A DNA stretch of 7,449 nt from an uncultured Haemophilus sp. (GTDB taxonomy: Bacteria > Pseudomonadota > Gammaproteobacteria > Enterobacterales > Pasteurellaceae): contig NZ_CALJRX010000299.1 in NCBI RefSeq assembly GCF_937976265.1, positions 1 through 7,449 on the forward strand, read 5' to 3'. Within the stretch, counting starts at the first letter, position 1. Each line of letters opens with the position of its first letter. The notes below the pieces were generated by a model. The model did not search any database. It had not been told where the DNA came from and worked only from the letters and a program-made list of their open reading frames with translations. A program made the translations under genes and the position numbers. Positions 5,718 through 7,449 of the stretch are shown piece by piece.

Positions 5718-6872
5718 TTATTCATGGGGGGGGATAACTCCCTCTCTGTTAGAAATATCATAAGAACCTTCGCAATAAATCATATTAGCTATTTCTTGTT
5801 TTTTGTGAGTGATTTTTTTTATATTTTCAATAAATCCACTATTTATATTTGGATATGGCAATACATCATTTCCATACCAAATTGCCCAACCTGTTCCATT
5901 TTTTAATAATGAATTATGTTTAATATCGTAATATCCGGGATTTAAACTCACCGCAACGCCTTTTAATCCAAATAGTGATGCTTCAAGATGATGATGAAAT
6001 CGGGTGCTGTACCAGATTTGATTTTCCTTAATAGGAAGGCCATAAGTAATCACTTCGGCCGCATTGAAAAAATAATGAGGTTGTATTAAATCTTGTAATA
6101 ATTCAAATGCAATTCGGTCTTGTCCAGGTATTGCTTCTATATAACCAATTATTAAGCCTTGTTGCTGGTGTTCTACAATCCGTTCTCTAATTATTTGAAC
6201 TACTGTATTAAATTTCTCTTTATCAATTGTATCATTTTGTATGCAAATTAATACATCAGGAATTCTCTCTTGCCAGTCAGGATTATTTGATCTTTGATTA
6301 AAGTTATTTAGATAAGCATCGTCATATCCTAATTGAATATTTAAAAATTTTGCACTTTCAGCATCACGGACTTCAAAATAATCAAATTTTTTTATTAGTT
6401 CTTTATAATGTTCTGAAGATGTAATTGCGGGCATTAGTCCTAGACCAGTACCATATATTTTTCTATTGAAATGTTTTTTTAGTATAATGGCTGAATATAA
6501 AATACCTAAGTGATGTGGCCAAATCTTATTTATATAACCACCACCAATAATATGAAAAATATCGATGTTACGTAGATTTAACAATGATAAATCATAATGA
6601 GGAGTTCCTAAATGACATAGCTTTTCTTGGATAATATTAAAAAAATCAGAATGATCTTCACGGTAATATTCATTTATTAATCGCCAAATTGTATTTGTAA
6701 CTTTAATATTTCCTTGTTGAAAATATGTTTGAATAATAGTTGGAAATGGAACATCAAGCCACAATTCGGCATTGGGGTGTTGTTTTATAATAAAAGATAC
6801 CCAATTTTTCAGGATTAATTCATCACCATAGTTAGGGTAACCTGATGTGCCAACTAAATAAATCTTTTTCAT
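5718..6872 (-). CDS. Polysaccharide pyruvyl transferase family protein
   Basis: The 384-residue protein fits the polysaccharide pyruvyl transferase family (CsaB/WcaK-like). Members usually move a pyruvyl group from phosphoenolpyruvate onto a sugar of a surface polysaccharide. The N-terminal glycine loop is GTSGYPNYGDELIL (8-21), then HIIGGGYIN (107-115), GTGLGLMP (141-148), FEVRDAESAKFL (166-177), and the C-terminal STRFHHHLEASLFG (289-302) with VAVSLNPGYYDIKHNS (306-321). No signal peptide or clear membrane span is seen, as expected for a cytosolic enzyme. The ATG at 6872 has only AGAG nine bases upstream. A TATGAT at 6901-6896 could be a -10, without a good -35. Hand counts of sample 60-base lines give about 23-37% GC against about 48-52% in sampled proA lines, and there is no uptake core, suggesting transfer. 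Eight C residues precede the last two codons. The acceptor sugar is unknown, and some family members have other activities. Confidence 0.82.
   Translation of the reverse strand: MKKIYLVGTSGYPNYGDELILKNWVSFIIKQHPNAELWLDVPFPTIIQTYFQQGNIKVTNTIWRLINEYYREDHSDFFNIIQEKLCHLGTPHYDLSLLNLRNIDIFHIIGGGYINKIWPHHLGILYSAIILKKHFNRKIYGTGLGLMPAITSSEHYKELIKKFDYFEVRDAESAKFLNIQLGYDDAYLNNFNQRSNNPDWQERIPDVLICIQNDTIDKEKFNTVVQIIRERIVEHQQQGLIIGYIEAIPGQDRIAFELLQDLIQPHYFFNAAEVITYGLPIKENQIWYSTRFHHHLEASLFGLKGVAVSLNPGYYDIKHNSLLKNGTGWAIWYGNDVLPYPNINSGFIENIKKITHKKQEIANMIYCEGSYDISNREGVIPPHE
5726..5733 (-). repeat. Poly-C tract (C8) at the end of the pyruvyl transferase gene
   Basis: Eight consecutive C on the coding strand (G on +) encode part of IPPH, just before the terminal E and stop. 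With nine C the protein would end after IPPP. With seven C the frame would run on through ATG AAT AAC and stop at TAA 5639-5641, adding about 28 residues. Such a run is striking in a gene this AT-rich. Whether its length varies cannot be seen from one sequence. Confidence 0.85.
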
Positions 6873-6946
6873 AAAAAATTCTCTATTTTTAATTAATCAT
6901 AAGCTAAATGTAATACCACGTTTTTATAGAATATAATTGCTATCAA

Positions 6947-7449
6947 TTATTTCGTTTTCTTCGGTAATTTATCATTTGTTTCATCTTCTTGCTCTTGGAA
7001 ATCGAAAACGGGTAAGCCCCAGCCGAATCGAACAGCAAGTAAACGCAGTGAAAAACCGCTGAGTAAAGTCAGTAAAGTCGTAAGTGTATAATCTAATTGG
7101 ATGTGTTGTAATGCCATATACATCACAGCAGAGAAGAATGATACACTGGCGTAAAGTTCTTTTTGGAATACAAGGGGAATGCGGTTACAAAGTAAATCAC
7201 GCAACACACCACCAAATACACCCGTCACCGTTGCTGCAATGGATGTAACGGTAAAACCATAGCCCATATCAATAGCAATTTTCGCACCGATAATGGAATA
7301 TACGATTAATCCTAAGGCATCTAACACCAAGAAAATTGTGCGAAAGTAGCGCATAAAATGTTTGATGAAGGGCGCAATAAAAACCGTTAATACTGCCGCA
7401 CCCGCTACCATGATGAAATATTCAGGATGTTTAACCCAGCCAACAGGGT
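6947..7449 (-). CDS. UPF0126 (YicG/TRIC-like) membrane protein, 5' end missing
   Basis: This is the C-terminal part of an inner-membrane protein of the UPF0126 family, related in fold to trimeric TRIC cation channels; E. coli YicG is the familiar member. The frame stays open to the right edge and upstream reads PVGWVKHPEYFI, matching the family, so the ATG at 7411 is internal. About 40 N-terminal residues, including most of the first glycine-rich repeat, should lie outside, if the length is near the family's usual 205-210. The visible second repeat carries FLVLDALGLIVYSIIGAKIA, then VTGVFGGVLRDLLCNRIP with the conserved GGVLRD, then FQKELYASVSFFSAVMY. Several hydrophobic spans are evident. 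The hydrophilic tail after GLPVFDF, FQEQEDETNDKLPKKTK, is longer and more charged than the YicG tail. No terminator follows; the pyruvyl transferase gene starts 74 bases downstream on the same strand. Its physiological substrate is not known to me. Confidence 0.9.
   Translation of the reverse strand, partial: PVGWVKHPEYFIMVAGAAVLTVFIAPFIKHFMRYFRTIFLVLDALGLIVYSIIGAKIAIDMGYGFTVTSIAATVTGVFGGVLRDLLCNRIPLVFQKELYASVSFFSAVMYMALQHIQLDYTLTTLLTLLSGFSLRLLAVRFGWGLPVFDFQEQEDETNDKLPKKTK

Noticed and set aside
5813..5820. Run of eight T on the + strand (A8 in the pyruvyl transferase frame) as a second slippage switch
   Set aside because: A/T runs of this length are expected in such AT-rich DNA, and it encodes ordinary lysine codons; only the C tract stands out.
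5715..5906. 63-codon open frame on the + strand at the 3' end of the pyruvyl transferase gene
   Set aside because: It is antisense, rich in F, I and S as expected from AT-rich DNA, and has no ribosome binding site that I can see.
6935..6948. Small inverted repeat AATTG/CAATT at the UPF0126 stop as a terminator
   Set aside because: The stem is only five AT-rich pairs and no T run follows on the - strand, so it is unlikely to end transcription.

Overview
The window is ordinary chromosomal DNA from a gammaproteobacterium of the family Pasteurellaceae, most likely a Haemophilus species. H. parainfluenzae or a close relative is plausible, but the species cannot be fixed from this sequence alone. 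The main evidence is six exact copies of the 9-base Haemophilus-type DNA uptake core AAGTGCGGT (three on each strand), two of them paired head to head as a terminator. The proteins also resemble their enterobacterial and Haemophilus counterparts.

Left part (1-4341, + strand): the 3' part of lpxM (lipid A secondary acyltransferase) runs in from the left edge and ends at a strong terminator built from two inverted uptake sequences. A probable promoter lies just beyond it. Next come apt (adenine phosphoribosyltransferase) and dnaX (DNA polymerase III tau/gamma clamp-loader subunit), 16 bases apart and probably cotranscribed. After 40 bases follows a DUF808/YedI-type membrane protein, then a second uptake-sequence hairpin terminator. 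That hairpin sits between convergent genes and can probably serve both strands.

Right part (4342-7449, - strand): transcription runs right to left through a UPF0126/YicG-type membrane protein (cut by the right edge), a polysaccharide pyruvyl transferase family gene and proA (glutamate-5-semialdehyde dehydrogenase of proline synthesis). No convincing intrinsic terminator separates these three, but proA has a candidate promoter and a strong ribosome binding site of its own.

The chromosomal genes serve core functions: envelope lipid A, purine salvage, replication and proline synthesis. The one accessory gene is the pyruvyl transferase homologue. It is far more AT-rich than its neighbours, has no uptake sequence, stands alone without other polysaccharide genes, and ends in a run of eight C residues two codons before its stop. 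The other point of interest is a seven-A run in dnaX, at about the place where E. coli dnaX has its programmed frameshift. I see no CRISPR array, insertion sequence, tRNA, rRNA or clearly new multigene system. No stretch over 300 bases lacks a gene.
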